Below, in pieces: positions 22,501 through 33,068 of a stretch of DNA of 64,000 bases. The translations under genes were made by a program, and so were the position numbers. This DNA is from Planoprotostelium fungivorum (Eukaryota > Evosea > Variosea > Cavosteliida > Cavosteliaceae), in contig MDYQ01000395.1 of NCBI GenBank assembly GCA_003024175.1, forward strand, positions 62,001 to 126,000, given 5' to 3'. The notes under the pieces were generated by a model. It ran no database searches, was not told the origin of the DNA, and saw only the letters and a program-made list of their open reading frames with translations. How positions within the stretch are numbered: the first letter of the stretch is position 1; every line of letters begins with the position of its first letter.

Positions 22501-25359
22501 AAAATCACTTCCGTCATCGTTGGAGCGAGGATCACTGTACCGAGGGGGGTAGAGCAGAAGGACGATGAAGAGATCGCCGGCGTGGAATCTTCCTTGGAGA
22601 TTTCGACCCGCGACGCGTCGCAATTCGCAGATTTCAGAGTGACCACGGATGCCACCGGCAGCATGATCACCGAGGTGGGCTCGTTGTAGACGGTGAAATG
22701 ATTCGAAATTTACGACGACAGGTCCACTTGAAGAATTTCTATCCCGGAAGCATCCTTGCCTTCAATGCGGAACCGTTCCCAGAACAACAGGTCACGTGAT
22801 CTCGTCGACGTCGACACGTATTGAAATTCCACAGAAATCTCTCGTGGCCATTCGTGAGCAGTTGGCCGATACAGCTGCTCTGTACAAGACCTTAGAGGCA
22901 GTTAATCTGGTAGATCTGAACGTTCTACTGTACAGATGCAAGGAAGAAGAAGAAGCCACATTCGGCAGCAGCACATTCGACATCCCCAACTACGGTCGCC
23001 TCATGTGAGTTTTATTTCGTTTTATTCTCTGAAATTGAGACGGGCAGGTACTGCGGTATCGCTTCCTTCGATTGGCTCTTGGAGAAATTGAGACCGAGAA
23101 ATGACATGGGCCATCCTCTCTTTGGCAATTTGAGAGATGGAAATTGGATCCTCGACTACGTAACTGGTAGACTACAACGAGCCAAAGGATTGGACGGCGT
23201 GCGTCTCTGGCTGGAGAAGATTTTCGACGAGATGAAACGGATACCCAGGTAACGGATCGATTTTGGCGGGAAAACTCACTTCTATCAGGTTCTTGATTCC
23301 CAAGTACTTCGACCAGTGCGTGTCGACATTATATCATCTGTCGACACACAGGGCCCTGTCATCCATGTCCTCCTTCGTCCGTCCCAAATCCGAAACTTCC
23401 CACACTTTTTCCCAGAAATTAGCCCTCGGGTCCGTACAGCTGTACAGCTCCGTACAACACGCCTCCCTCCTATCGGGTACGTCCCTTCCATCTACAACCC
23501 GCCGACTTTTTCTCAGGTACAGATAAGCCCTCCCTGGCTGCAGGTCTGCCTCACTTTTCCAGTGGATACATGCGAGCCTGGGGCCGTGATACATTCATCG
23601 CCATTCGAGGTCTATTGATGGTGACCGGAAGATTAGAAGAAGCGAGAGATATCATCACCACCTGCGCTGGATTTATCCGGCACGGTCTCATGCCCAATCT
23701 TTTGGATGGTGGTCAGAACCCCAGGTATTTTCCCGTTCTCCCGTTCTTCCGTTCTTCCGTTTGTCCGACATGTATAGGTACAACGCGAGAGATGCAACGT
23801 GGTGGTTCCTTCAATCGGTGCAAGACTACTGCACGATTGCACCAGAGGGTATCAAACTATTGGACCAGACGATCGATCGATTGTTTCCGCATGACGAGCA
23901 AGAGAAGCACTCGACCTGGAAGGAGAAGAAGGAGCCCGTTCAGATGAAGCTGTCCGATGTCATCCACGAGATCTTCACCAAGCACGCCAACGGTGAGAAA
24001 TTTCGAGGAGATTCCGTGGAAGTTTGACGAAAATTTCAGGAATTCAATTCCGAGAGTGGAACGCCGGCACACGCATCGACGCTCACATGAGAGACGAGGG
24101 TGAGTTGTATCTACAACGAGCCATTTCTCGATGTCGACGCCGAGTCAGGTTTCAATATCAGAGTGTACACCGATTGGAGCAACGGTTTCGTTTTTGGCGG
24201 GAACGTCTGGAACTGTGGAACTTGGATGGACAAGATGGGAGAGTCGCAGAAGGCGGGATCGCAGGTGCGAATCGAGATGCGAATCATTACGTATCATGGA
24301 GACTGATTGGGATAGGGCTTCCCAGGGACACCCAGAGATGGAGCTGACGTGGAGATTGTGGGAATGTTGAAGTCTACGCTCCGTTGGTTGTCCTCCCTGC
24401 ACGAGCAGAAGAAGTGAGAAAATAATTTTATTTCATTTTATTCATGACGACAGGTTCCCCCACGCCGGAGTCGAAGTCAAGCAGGGAGACGGCACGACGA
24501 AAAAGGTAAATTTATTGTTCGTCTACAACGCTCACCCTTCCAGGTCACTTTCAAAGAATGGGATCAGCTCGTTCAACGAAATTTCGAAAACTATTTTTAC
24601 GTACCAGAAGATCCCAAACAGGACGAAGCGTACCACGTACGTACCGAGCACGTAAACCGCAGGGGGATCTATAGGGACACTGTCGGGTCCACTCAAGGCT
24701 GGTCCGATTATCAATTGAGACCTAACGCACCCGTTGCCATGGCAGTGGTAAGTTTTTTTCAAATCTCAAGTACATATCTCGAATGGAAAAGAAGAATTAA
24801 ATTTCTTGAAAAATATTGACGAGAGAAAACAGGCTCCCGAGTTATTCAACAGAGACCACGCCAGACGAGCCCTGGCCATCACCGAAGAGGTGATCCTTCT
24901 ACAACCTGCCATCGTCTCGTTGTAGATGTTGAATCTTCCAGGTACTCGTCGGCCCTCTGGGCATGGCCACTCTAGATCCATCCGATTTCAACTACGAGCC
25001 AGACTACGACATGTCCATCGACACAGACAACCGCAGGCTGTCCAAAGGCTTCAACTATCACCAGGGTCCAGTGAGTCCACCCTACCTCTAAACCCTAAAT
25101 CCACGTACAGGAGTGGGTGTGGGTGTTGGGCTACTACCTGAGAGCGTACGCCAACTTTGAGAGAGAAGACAAGAGGTTGACGCGTCATCACATCTCTCAC
25201 ATCATCGTGGAACACAAGAAGCACATCACAGAGTCACCCTGGAGAGGCATCCACGAGCTGACCAACAAGAACGGAAGCGAGTGCCACTACTCTTGCCCCA
25301 CTCAAGCTTGGTCTCTCTCTTGTCTGTTGGACACGCTGTATGATCTACGATTGGAATAG
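19511..25359 (+). CDS. AGL: glycogen debranching enzyme (4-alpha-glucanotransferase / amylo-1,6-glucosidase)
   Basis: This is a full-length homologue of eukaryotic AGL, spread over 20 or more exons. The N-terminal glucanotransferase part has [84 protein letters not shown] (nucleophile Asp region) and [17 protein letters not shown] (acid/base Glu region). The C-terminal GH133 glucosidase part has [120 protein letters not shown] and [22 protein letters not shown] at 19511 ([12 protein letters not shown]) fits the N-terminus best. It breaks down glycogen branch points in the cytosol. Several introns carry the CTACAACG word. Confidence 0.93.
20474..20515 (+). repeat. 42-nt introner-like intron in the AGL gene, inverted core
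   Basis: GTGAGTCGAGTTGGCTCGTT GTAGATGAACTGAAGACGACAG splits HPEAG from YNLDNSPHL. The human protein has HPECAYNLVNSPHL, so this stretch is absent from the mature protein. It carries TTGGCTCGTTGTAGAT, the reverse complement of the ATCTACAACGAGCCAA core. Its 42-nt length keeps the frame open, so naive translation would include it. Confidence 0.7.
24100..24148 (+). repeat. 49-nt introner-like intron in the AGL gene, forward core
   Basis: This intron lies between MRDEG and FNIRVYTDW (human MKDEGFNI). It is GTGAGTTGTATCTACAACG AGCCATTTCTC...GAGTCAG and carries ATCTACAACGAGCCA in forward orientation. Another AGL intron at 24890-24941 holds TCTACAACCTGCCATCG followed by TCTCGTTGTAGA, an inverted pair of the same word. 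Confidence 0.65.
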
Positions 25360-25550
25360 ATCAAGTTGATCTTCGCGGACATTGTCTATACGAACATCCT
25401 CACTCGCCCTGACCTGATGGCGACTGAGCATCATGAGGCTCAAGTGTTAGACAGGTTCAGTTGTCAGAATCGAAGTCCGAGAATTCCGACACGCTGTGAC
25501 ATCCTTCCACAGACAAACCTCCTTCATTTCCCTACCGCATATTCCCAACA

Positions 25551-26467
25551 ATGAGGAACATTATCTTGGCCTCTGCTCTTCTTTTCGCCTGTGTGACTGC
25601 CGCCCCTTCTGGTGTGTATACATACCACTCTTCCTCTCACATGGACAGGTATCTTCTCCACGAAGGACATCTTTGGAAAATGGCAGACTAACATCACCAC
25701 CTTCCCCAACAAGGCTCACATCGAGTTGAAGGGTACATTCAGCGACGTTACCATCCCCAACGGATTTTCTCTCTCTCTGTGGAAGGTCTGTATGATCTTA
25801 TAGACAATGGATCCAGCGCCTCATCTGAAACAGGCCGAATATGCGACTCAACAGTGGCTGGCCGATGTCTCCTCTAAGGAGGGACAAGTCACCATCGATG
25901 TCAACTCTCCCAGTGATTCCAGCTTCCAGCTCATCCTGCGAGCATGGCATCCTCAGGATGCTCTGAACACCGTTGACTTCTTGTGGTCCAAGAAGTACAA
26001 CACCAAGTCTGATTACTTCCTCAATCCCATCGATTGCAAATACCAGGTACCTCTTCGACATCATTTCCACCATCTAAACAGATCATCTGCAGGCCAAGAA
26101 GTTGTGCTCTGTCACCAACACTCTCACCTTCAATGCGAAGGGAAAGGCATGCGCCTCTTTACCTCTCAGAATCGATTTGGCTGATCTCACGTGAGACTCT
26201 CCCTCCATCACCCACAATGATGACATATCCATCCATCTTCATACAATCTTCTGATGTGATTGAGGCAGTTTTGGAGAGAACGAATTGTACCGAGACTCTG
26301 TTCTGAAGACCAACGTCAAGGAGGGAGAGAACTCTGTCAAATTGAACAAAGCCATGAGACCCAACCAGAGGAGCAGCATGAACATCGCCTTCTACGTGGA
26401 GAACCCCCAATTGAAGGGATCTGTCCAGCAGGTCGCCACTGCTTCGCTCCCTGTCAGCGCGAATTAA
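25551..26467 (+). CDS. secreted protein of unknown family (tandem copy 1)
   Basis: ATG at 25551 opens a signal peptide (MRNIILASALLFACVTAAPS). Four or five exons then give GIFSTKDIFGKWQTNITTFP, NKAHIELKGTFSDVTIPNGF, EGQVTIDVNSPSDSSFQLIL, RAWHPQDALNTVDFLWSKKY, LNPIDCKYQ, LTFNAKGKACASLPLRIDL, and finally LYRDSVLKTNVKEGENSVKL with MRPNQRSSMNIAFYVENPQL. The stop TAA at 26465-26467 is embedded in GAATTAAATAAACC, so an AATAAA signal sits on the stop. I do not recognise the family; alternating hydrophobic strands suggest a beta-rich fold. A paralogue follows directly at 26677. Confidence 0.7.
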
Positions 26468-26676
26468 ATAAACCCACTTCTCTCATCGTCTCGAACTCTT
26501 CAAGGGAGAACACAGCTGGAAACCTTATTGTTGATTGACAGATGCCTGCCTCCTTAGAAGCTTCTAAATGGAAAAAAGGTTCGACTTCAGATGTTCTAAT
26601 GGCAATTTGGCCTGTTGTTCGCGTCGTTTCGCGAATCACACGACGGTTAGCTCAGGACACAAATCTTAAACACACA

Positions 26677-27560
26677 ATGAGCAAGACACTCTTCATCATC
26701 TCTGCCGTTCTTGTCGTCTGTGTGGCTGCCGCTCCTTCTGGTGATATCCATTCTTTCTCTTTCTCTTTCTCACGGGGGCCAGGTATCTTCTCCACGAAAG
26801 ACATCTATGGAAACTGGCAGACCAACATCACAACCTTCCCCAACAAGGCTCACCTGGAGCTGAAGGGTACGTTCAGTGACGTCTCTACCCCCGCCGGCTT
26901 CTATCTCTCTCTGTGGGAGGTCCGTATGATCGCATCCATCGTCTGATCTGATGAAACACAGGCCGATTACGGAAATCAGCATCGACTCGCCGAGGCTTCT
27001 GAGGAGGAAGGACTTGCCACCATAGACGTCGACTCTGTCGGTGACACAGACTTTCAGATCATCTTACGTGCCTGGCACCCTCAAACTCTTCTAAACACCG
27101 TCGATATCTTGTGGTCCAACATGTATTCCTTCAAAGCCGACGCACTAGGGCTCAACCCCATCGAATGCAAGTACCAGGTGCAATCCGTCACTTCATTACC
27201 GTCTTCTGATTGCATCTTCTACAGGCCAAGAAAATCTCCGCCGCTGCGAACACCGTCACATTCCATGCGAAGGGAAAGGCATGCGATGTCTTACCTCTCA
27301 GGATCAATTTGGAAGACAACACGTGAGATGTCTTATTCGAGTGAGATCTGATGTGAAGCAGTTTTGGAGAGAATCAGATGTATGAGGATTCTGTCCTGAA
27401 GACCGACGTGGTGGAGGGAGAGAACATCGTCAAGTTGAACAAAGTCATGAGGCCCAACAAGAGGAGCAGCATGAAGGTCACCTTCTACGTGGAGAACCCT
27501 CGATTCCCAGGATCTGTACAGCAGATCGACTCAAACTCTCTTCCTGTTGGAAGAAACTGA
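26677..27560 (+). CDS. secreted protein of unknown family (tandem copy 2)
   Basis: Paralogue of the gene at 25551. It has a signal peptide (MSKTLFIISAVLVVCVAAAP), then GIFSTKDIYGNWQTNITTFP, NKAHLELKGTFSDVSTPAGF, the block DFQIILRAWHPQTLLNTVDI, LNPIECKYQ, FHAKGKACDVLPLRINLED and VLKTDVVEGENIVKLNKVMR, ending PVGRN at 27560. Intron positions match copy 1. The cysteines in IECKYQ and KGKACD are kept in both copies and could form a disulfide. AATAAA follows the stop within a few bases (GAGCAATAAAC). Function is unknown. Confidence 0.7.
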
Positions 27561-27669
27561 GCAATAAACTCTCACAGTCATCTATGGTTTCGAACGATGA
27601 TACTGTTATTTCTTACACCATTATTAAATAATATATACATAATTTGCATGGATGGCGCATTGCCGCATA

Positions 27670-27740
27670 TCCCTTATGGTGTAGCGGTAACATCCAAGAC
27701 TCTCACTCTTGAGCCCCGGGTTCGACTCCCGGTGAGGGAA
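27670..27740 (+). tRNA. tRNA-Glu (anticodon CTC)
   Basis: A complete cloverleaf can be read. The acceptor stem is TCCCTTA with TGAGGGA (one T-G pair). The D arm is around GGTGTAGCGGTAACATC. The anticodon stem CAAGA/TCTTG encloses loop CTCTCAC with CTC at positions 34-36. The T arm is CCGGG TTCGACT CCCGG, and the discriminator base is A. The B box GGTTCGACTCC is present. A T-run (CCTTTTTATG) follows about 5 bases after the end, as expected for RNA polymerase III termination. No intron. Confidence 0.95.
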
Positions 27741-28268
27741 CACCTTTTTATGATCTTCTTAACGCACTTTTTCGAAAAGGCGACGATTCGCTTGGGCCGC
27801 ACGATAGAAAGATGCAATACGATCCCATATGATAGCGGACAAGCGGTACGTTTTGATAAGACGTGTTGAACCGACCCGGATCTCCAGGAGAATCCTCGGT
27901 CGTTGTTTCATAGGCTTACCCGCCACAGAATTACTCTAAAACGTAGCTTAACCCGGACAAACCCACTTGCGACATTGCAAAGGACCCTTAAGTCGTGTGT
28001 CACCTTCTCTTCGTTCCGCATAATTTGACACACGAACGATAGAAGTGAGAGTCCACAGGGAGTAGAGAGGACGGTACAGTCGTCTGTGTCTCTATCTCTT
28101 TGAATGCGTTCGTGTGGTGCTCCAGTGACTTTGCGTTTTTGTCACGACACCTGAGCAAGTTTCGCGAGATGACACTTATCTCGCTGTATCAGCATTTTCG
28201 ACGAGCTATGAACCTTCTTGTTTTCTTGGTTCAAAAACAAGCCCGACCTACAGAATCAAGCGGGCGTG
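27741..28268. other. region after the tRNA holding one copy of a dispersed 39-bp repeat
   Basis: About 530 bp with no convincing gene. A 39-bp sequence at 27768-27806, starting TTTTTCGAAAAGG and ending CGCTTGGGCCGCACGATA, recurs at 37910-37948. The rest shows no tRNA-like fold or long ORF. Confidence 0.4.
27768..27806 (+). repeat. dispersed 39-bp repeat, copy 1
   Basis: TTTTTCGAAAAGGCGACGAT then TCGCTTGGGCCGCACGATA. The copy at 37910-37948 differs at about 6 of 39 positions, mostly between the two conserved blocks TTTTTCGAAAAGG and TCGCTTGGGCCGCAC. Its nature is unknown. Confidence 0.6.
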
Positions 28269-28610
28269 ATGGAGAGCACGCATGATATCGACACCAGCGA
28301 AGAGAAGACTCGTAAGAGGAGGAGACAGACACAGCATGACACCATCAAATATCTGAACGACTATCGGCCGCAGTTCCTCTTGGGACTGACACAGACGTTT
28401 AAGAGGATGAGGCACGATGACCCCCGAACGACGGTAGCTCAGTATTATCGTGCCCGAGGCCTTTTTCCGCTGGAAGCCACAACGTCTCAGATATGCATAC
28501 CCACTTGCTATGGTCAGACCCCTATTTATACAACATATAACCCTAAGAGGAAGACGAAACCTGTGAATAGCCAGAGCTCGAGAATCTCAATACAAAATCT
28601 CATCTCTTAA
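28269..28610 (+). CDS. small charged protein, paralogue of the gene at 32106-32564
   Basis: The frame from ATG at 28269 reads MESTHDIDTSEEKTRKRRRQ, TQHDTIKYLNDYRPQFLLGL, TQTFKRMRHDD, VAQYYRARGLFP, and ends SSRISIQNLIS. The protein at 32564-32106 shares the pattern (R/Q)-YDxIKYLNDxxPxF, KRxxxxE/D, ARYxRxRxxxP, PIY(I/T)T and a C-terminal SR(I/V)SIQNL(I/L). The conserved C-terminal motif suggests a binding peptide. The frame is open further upstream without an ATG, so an upstream exon is possible. Family unknown, likely largely helical or disordered. Confidence 0.55.
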   Translation: MESTHDIDTSEEKTRKRRRQTQHDTIKYLNDYRPQFLLGLTQTFKRMRHDDPRTTVAQYYRARGLFPLEATTSQICIPTCYGQTPIYTTYNPKRKTKPVNSQSSRISIQNLIS

Positions 28611-29138
28611 CATGCGTCTTCTGAAGTCGAAGTAACAGCGCTTTCGATCATCTATATGGAATTGGGACTTCATACACAACTTTATGAGATTAACCCCAAA
28701 CGCCACAGGATTCGCGTCGTTTCGCTAATCACACCATCCGATGTTAATGCATGCCACGATTGTGTCAACAGATATAGGTAACACCAGCCACCAACAGGAG
28801 CATCGGCACCGAAAGTCTCGTTGTTCCTCAGACCAGCCCAAAAGAGCATCATGCATTGGATCTCCCGAGGAAGCATCTGCTTCGGACTTGACCTCCTCAT
28901 ATAATCGGCGATTCTTCATAAGAGAGCCGATATGCTCTTACACTAAAAACAAAAAGTTCACATCGCATGATTCAAAATGATGACACGTGATTTCTCGAGG
29001 GGAGAAGACGCATGAGGCTCGAATCGAGACAAGAACAGATCTCATGGCCAACACCATACAAATCGATCCGACGAAACATCTCAATCACATCGCGTCCACC
29101 ATCCATGTTCCATCTCATGTTCGGCTCTTTATTTCTCC
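28611..29138. other. intergenic, nothing recognised
   Basis: About 530 bp between the small charged gene and the 3' end of the dynamin-family gene. No supported ORF, RNA or repeat is visible. Confidence 0.4.
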
Positions 29139-31892
29139 TCACAATTCGTATCCCTTTGGGTTACCCTTGGAGAAATCCGCCGCGTGCTGTCTCAGCAGAC
29201 TCTCCCTCTTGTCGAATCGTCCGAGCATGAGCTTCACGTCTTCCAATTCTTCCTTCAAGTTCTTCGTGGTGACATCCACTTCGAAGAGCTCTCTCAATTG
29301 GTCGTCGGTCATACAGGTGATGTTGCCCTGGACTTCGGTCCACAGCTCGCTCTGCCTGATGATCGTGTCAGCCGTTTGCGATGATGATGATGATCGCATC
29401 ACATTGGGAGGAGGAAAAAGTTGTATGTCTTGAGAGCCACGTTGCGAGCGATGCGCTCTCTCAACTTGTCAAACAGCTCGTGGGCGAGGCCAGACACTAC
29501 TTTTCTGACGTCCGCAGGGTTCGTGGGCTCCTGCACCTTCAGGTCCTTACCGTCCAAACTATCCACGTCAGCATCTACAACGAGCCGAAGATGAAACTCA
29601 CGCCGTACGCTCCCAGTAGATGATGCGAGTAGACAGAAACTCGTCCAGACATTTGTTCTTGCATGTCTCTGCAGTGTGCTCTACAAACTTGTAGTACAAG
29701 TCCTTCACGGTGTGGGTGAAGAAGGGATAATTCTCTAAATCATCGAATGCGTTCTACAACTCGTCAGGAGCATTCGAGATTTCTCGGAAATTTTACCTCC
29801 TTGCCGCCGATTCTCTTGCGTAACTTACGCTCCGAGTCCATCATCTGATCGGCAACATCGACCAGACGCCTCATGACATAAGTTGCCCTCTTAAACAACT
29901 GCTCCAAGAGAGGTAAGAGAGCCCTGTGGATCTGCTTCTGAACGATGTCGGCGGCCTAGTTGGGTCAGGAGTGGCTCGTTGTAGATGGTCGACTCACGGC
30001 CCACACGGTGTTGATCGCATTGTTGACTTTCTGCGGTCCGGTTGCCGTGGCGATGTCATCCATGCTCAACTCTTCTATCCTACGACATCTCAGTGAAATT
30101 TCCCCCACTTTTCCTCACTCGGTGTGATCTACAACGGCCTTAAATTCTGCCAATAATCTCTCCAATTGTTGTCCTCCGTACAATTTGGACGAAGCGTGTG
30201 GAATCTTCCATGCCTCTGGATCGTACTGGATGCGAGTGAATTCACGATTCATCCATTCTCCCGTCTCTGATTTGTGCTTCAGTCGAATGTTTCGTGTGGC
30301 GATGACTCACCGTCCTGTGCCTTCTCTTCCACGAGTGTCTGTCCGTTGAGGCCGGGATTACCTTCTAATGTGCCCAGCAAAAGCTTTTCGATGAGCTGTA
30401 AAAAGTGCATGACGAATCTGGAAGCGTTGCCGCGCAATTTGTTGCTGTCGAGGGAGGCCACCTGTTGCTCCAGGCCGGACAGTTTCTCCTCGGATCTACG
30501 GGAGATTTCAGGTTACGTACTTTGGTTACGCTCTCACTTCTTCTTCAAGAGACGTAATCTCTTGAGTAGGTCGGGGACGGCCGATTGATATCTCTGCCAG
30601 ATTGACTCCTGCAAGTGTTTGCGTAGACCTCCAATGCCGATGCATCCGGCATATCTGAATCTTTTAGTCATCTACAACGCGCCATTTTTTTTCACCTGCG
30701 GTCGTATTGCAGCTGCTCCAAGTTGGACAGATCGTCTTTCGACAGAGCATCGAGACGAGAGTAAAACTTGTCCTTGCTGTCTAAAGCAGCTCTCTCTTCC
30801 TTTCCTGGAAGAGTCACAAAGAAGGTGGGAGCGTCGCTGCCGCTGAGGGCGGTCAAGTACCTGTCAGATGTCATACGTACGTTACGTACGAGATTACGCT
30901 ACCGGTTGAGCTCCTTAGAGGAAGTGAAGCCCTTGAGCTTGTCCGATAGCTTTGTGAAAGCGAAGATGGTGCGATCTAATTTGGGATCCAGCCTGGACTT
31001 GACGAAAGAGGTGAGCTCGCTCTGTCCTCCCTCCTTGACTTCCTCGACGGCCAAGATGATGCGTTGAGATGGCTTAGACAGCGACACGATGAGGTCTTCG
31101 TCCTCGGTGCGAGTCTGTGGGGTGTGAGATGGATGTGGATTAGATATGATATGGAGGTGATGGGTATGATGATTGAAGATGGATGATGAGCGAGAGAATG
31201 GGAGACGCACTCCTTCTTTGGTGATGCTGAGGGCGGGGGTATCGTAGTAAGTGATGTTCCAGGTGTTCTTCGCCTCGTAGTGCAGGTGAATGGGAGTGGT
31301 GGATTTCACGTTTCTCTTCTGCAGTTCGGCTTCTAATTCGGATGGCTTCAGCACCTGATTTTCCGATTAGATGACTGATTCACAAGTGTAAAGTGGAGAG
31401 GTGAGAAGTCTAACCTTGTCGTTGGAGAATTCCTCCTGAGAAGCATCCCTCTTAAGGGTGATGATTGGCTCATTCGCATTCGGGTTGTTGAGAACAGAGA
31501 CGACGAGAGGACGCTTGTTTCGTGCGTGAGTCAAGGATGGTCGATTCTAACGAATGGACATCAAGAATGACGAACGAATTAAGGATATCTTCGGCGTTCA
31601 CTGGAAGAGAGGGCAGACCTAATAAGGCCTCCAAGACTGTCGTCTTTCCATGTGATTTCTTTCCAATCAGAACAATCTCGGGTGCCTCGAGTTGTGTGTT
31701 CAAACTGATGGAGTCAAACCCTATAGAGATCGCTAATCACGGATCCTCACTCTCTCGCAAATGTCTGCAGTTTGTTGAAAGAAGAGAAGACATCCTCACC
31801 CGATGCATTGGATGAGGGAGCGCTAATTGAAGTCAGATGAGAGGTGTTTAAATCGAGATAGAAAGGACTGACCTCTGTTGGGGTTGTGCCAT
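29139..31892 (-). CDS. dynamin-superfamily GTPase
   Basis: ATG at 31892 gives MAQPQQ, spliced to SAPSSNASGEDVFSSFNKLQ TFARE. Then come FDSISLNTQLEAPEIVLIG and the P-loop GKKSHGKTTVLEALLG, the dynamin GxxSxGKS/T form. A switch-I-like stretch LTHARNKRPLVVSVL follows. The DxPG motif reads YYDTPAL, and a TKLSDKLKGF stretch takes the place of TKLD. The stalk follows over several exons. The C-terminal GED-like part has REELWTEVQGNITCMTDDQL, RELFEVDVTTKNLKEELEDV and KLMLGRFDKRESLLRQH, ending GNPKGYEL at 29139. About ten short introns are present, one an introner-like copy at 29956-29997. It probably self-assembles on membranes (fission or fusion); the substrate is not clear. The 5' joins near 31740 are uncertain. 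Confidence 0.8.
29956..29997 (-). repeat. introner-like intron in the dynamin-family gene
   Basis: This 42-nt minus-strand intron is GTGAGTCGACCATCTACAAC GAGCCACTCCTGACCCAACTAG. It shares CCATCTACAA plus GCCACTCCTGACCC with the LRR-receptor intron at 12210-12247, in the same sense relative to its gene. The flanking exons read GP|A and A|ADIVQ. Confidence 0.7.
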
Positions 31893-32105
31893 CGTTTGTT
31901 TGAGGGTCGCAGGGATGGGTGCGACGTGGAACCGTCAGAGTTGTAGTCTCTCAATCTTATTTCCGCTTTCAGCACGATTGCAAATGAATTCCTTTCCACT
32001 TTGAGGTAATGAGGCAACAAGAAGCAATTTGAAGAGGGTGAGATACGTGTGTGTTCATTCTGTAGTTTGGTGTGTTTCATACTTGATCTGATGATGGTGT
32101 TACCA

Positions 32106-32564
32106 TTAAGAGGAGCGCAATATCATGCCTTTGATTCTCCAAGAGATGGATAGACGAAAATAGACCAAATAACATAAAAGATTTTGTATTGACACTCTCG
32201 AGATCTGACTCGTCATTATGGATGAGAAGGAAGGCGTGAACGGCGTGGTCATCATATTCGGTGGCCTTGTCGTCGTATATGAGCTCCCCCACTCCAATTG
32301 TGACGGTGGTGTTGTGATATAGATGGGTCCAACTTGGTTCTCAGTGGCAACAAAGACGGTGGGCATGACTGCTCTCGTTCGATGATAGCGAGCTAGCAGG
32401 ATGGCAGCTTCTTGTCTTTTGATTCTCTTCATCTTCTGATCCATCTCTCTCATGAACATAGGTTTGAAGTCGTTGAGGTATTTGATTCGATCATATCGCG
32501 TCTGTCTGTACTTCTTCGTGCTCTCCACGGGCTGGTTCTCTATCGACAGGTTGCTGTTGTTCAT
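32106..32564 (-). CDS. small charged protein, paralogue of the gene at 28269-28610
   Basis: ATG at 32564 gives MNNSNLSIENQPVESTKKYR, QTRYDRIKYLNDFKPMFMRE, MDQKMKRIKRQEAAILLARY, HRTRAVMPTVFVATENQVGP and IYITTPP. Further on is SRVSIQNLL, matching the C-terminal SRISIQNLI of the paralogue. After that motif the frame runs on for about 25 residues, so a short intron or a different end is likely. The two paralogues flank the dynamin-family gene in opposite orientations. Function is unknown. Confidence 0.55.
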   Translation of the reverse strand: MNNSNLSIENQPVESTKKYRQTRYDRIKYLNDFKPMFMREMDQKMKRIKRQEAAILLARYHRTRAVMPTVFVATENQVGPIYITTPPSQLEWGSSYTTTRPPNMMTTPFTPSFSSIMTSQISRVSIQNLLCYLVYFRLSISWRIKGMILRSS

Positions 32565-33068
32565 GGTATGTATATTATGATTCTATTTCTCAGATACAGA
32601 TTCTCACACAAGTTCACTCTCGCGAGAAACATCAGTCTCGCGGGCAAGGGTGCCGTGATATGACGTTGTAGAGAAAGTCTAACGTTCTTTTCTCCTCCAG
32701 AAGCACTCCTGTGAATGTGGCACTGCCATACTGCGAGGTCGCCCACAGTTCCACACAGATCTTCGTATCGCAAGTGTGACGCCCAGAGAATTCAAATGGT
32801 TCATTCTTGCTCGCAGTTTGGCATGTGGGTGACCCGACATCGAGAATATTAGGAGAAGGGCATCACAGATAAGAGAGTCTATTTGTATATGGAGGACGAA
32901 AGAAGGACGTATGGTGGTAGAATATAAAGTCTGCTCGTTGAAGGAGGGAGATGAAATCGTTGCCGCAGTGTCCAGAACACCCTCCCGGACGTTGTTGTAG
33001 AGCATCGGAGTATCCGAAGACCATATGTATCGCCATGATTTATTGACACGAGAACCAGCCGATCAGAC
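32565..33068. other. intergenic region between divergent genes
   Basis: About 500 bp between the small charged gene (minus) and the Dabb protein gene (plus). It has two CGTTGTAG words (near 32660 and 32992) and a short purine-rich stretch. No gene is recognised. Confidence 0.35.

Noticed and set aside
27890-28060. Possible second tRNA or snRNA after tRNA-Glu
   Set aside because: No cloverleaf, B box or known snRNA motif could be traced.
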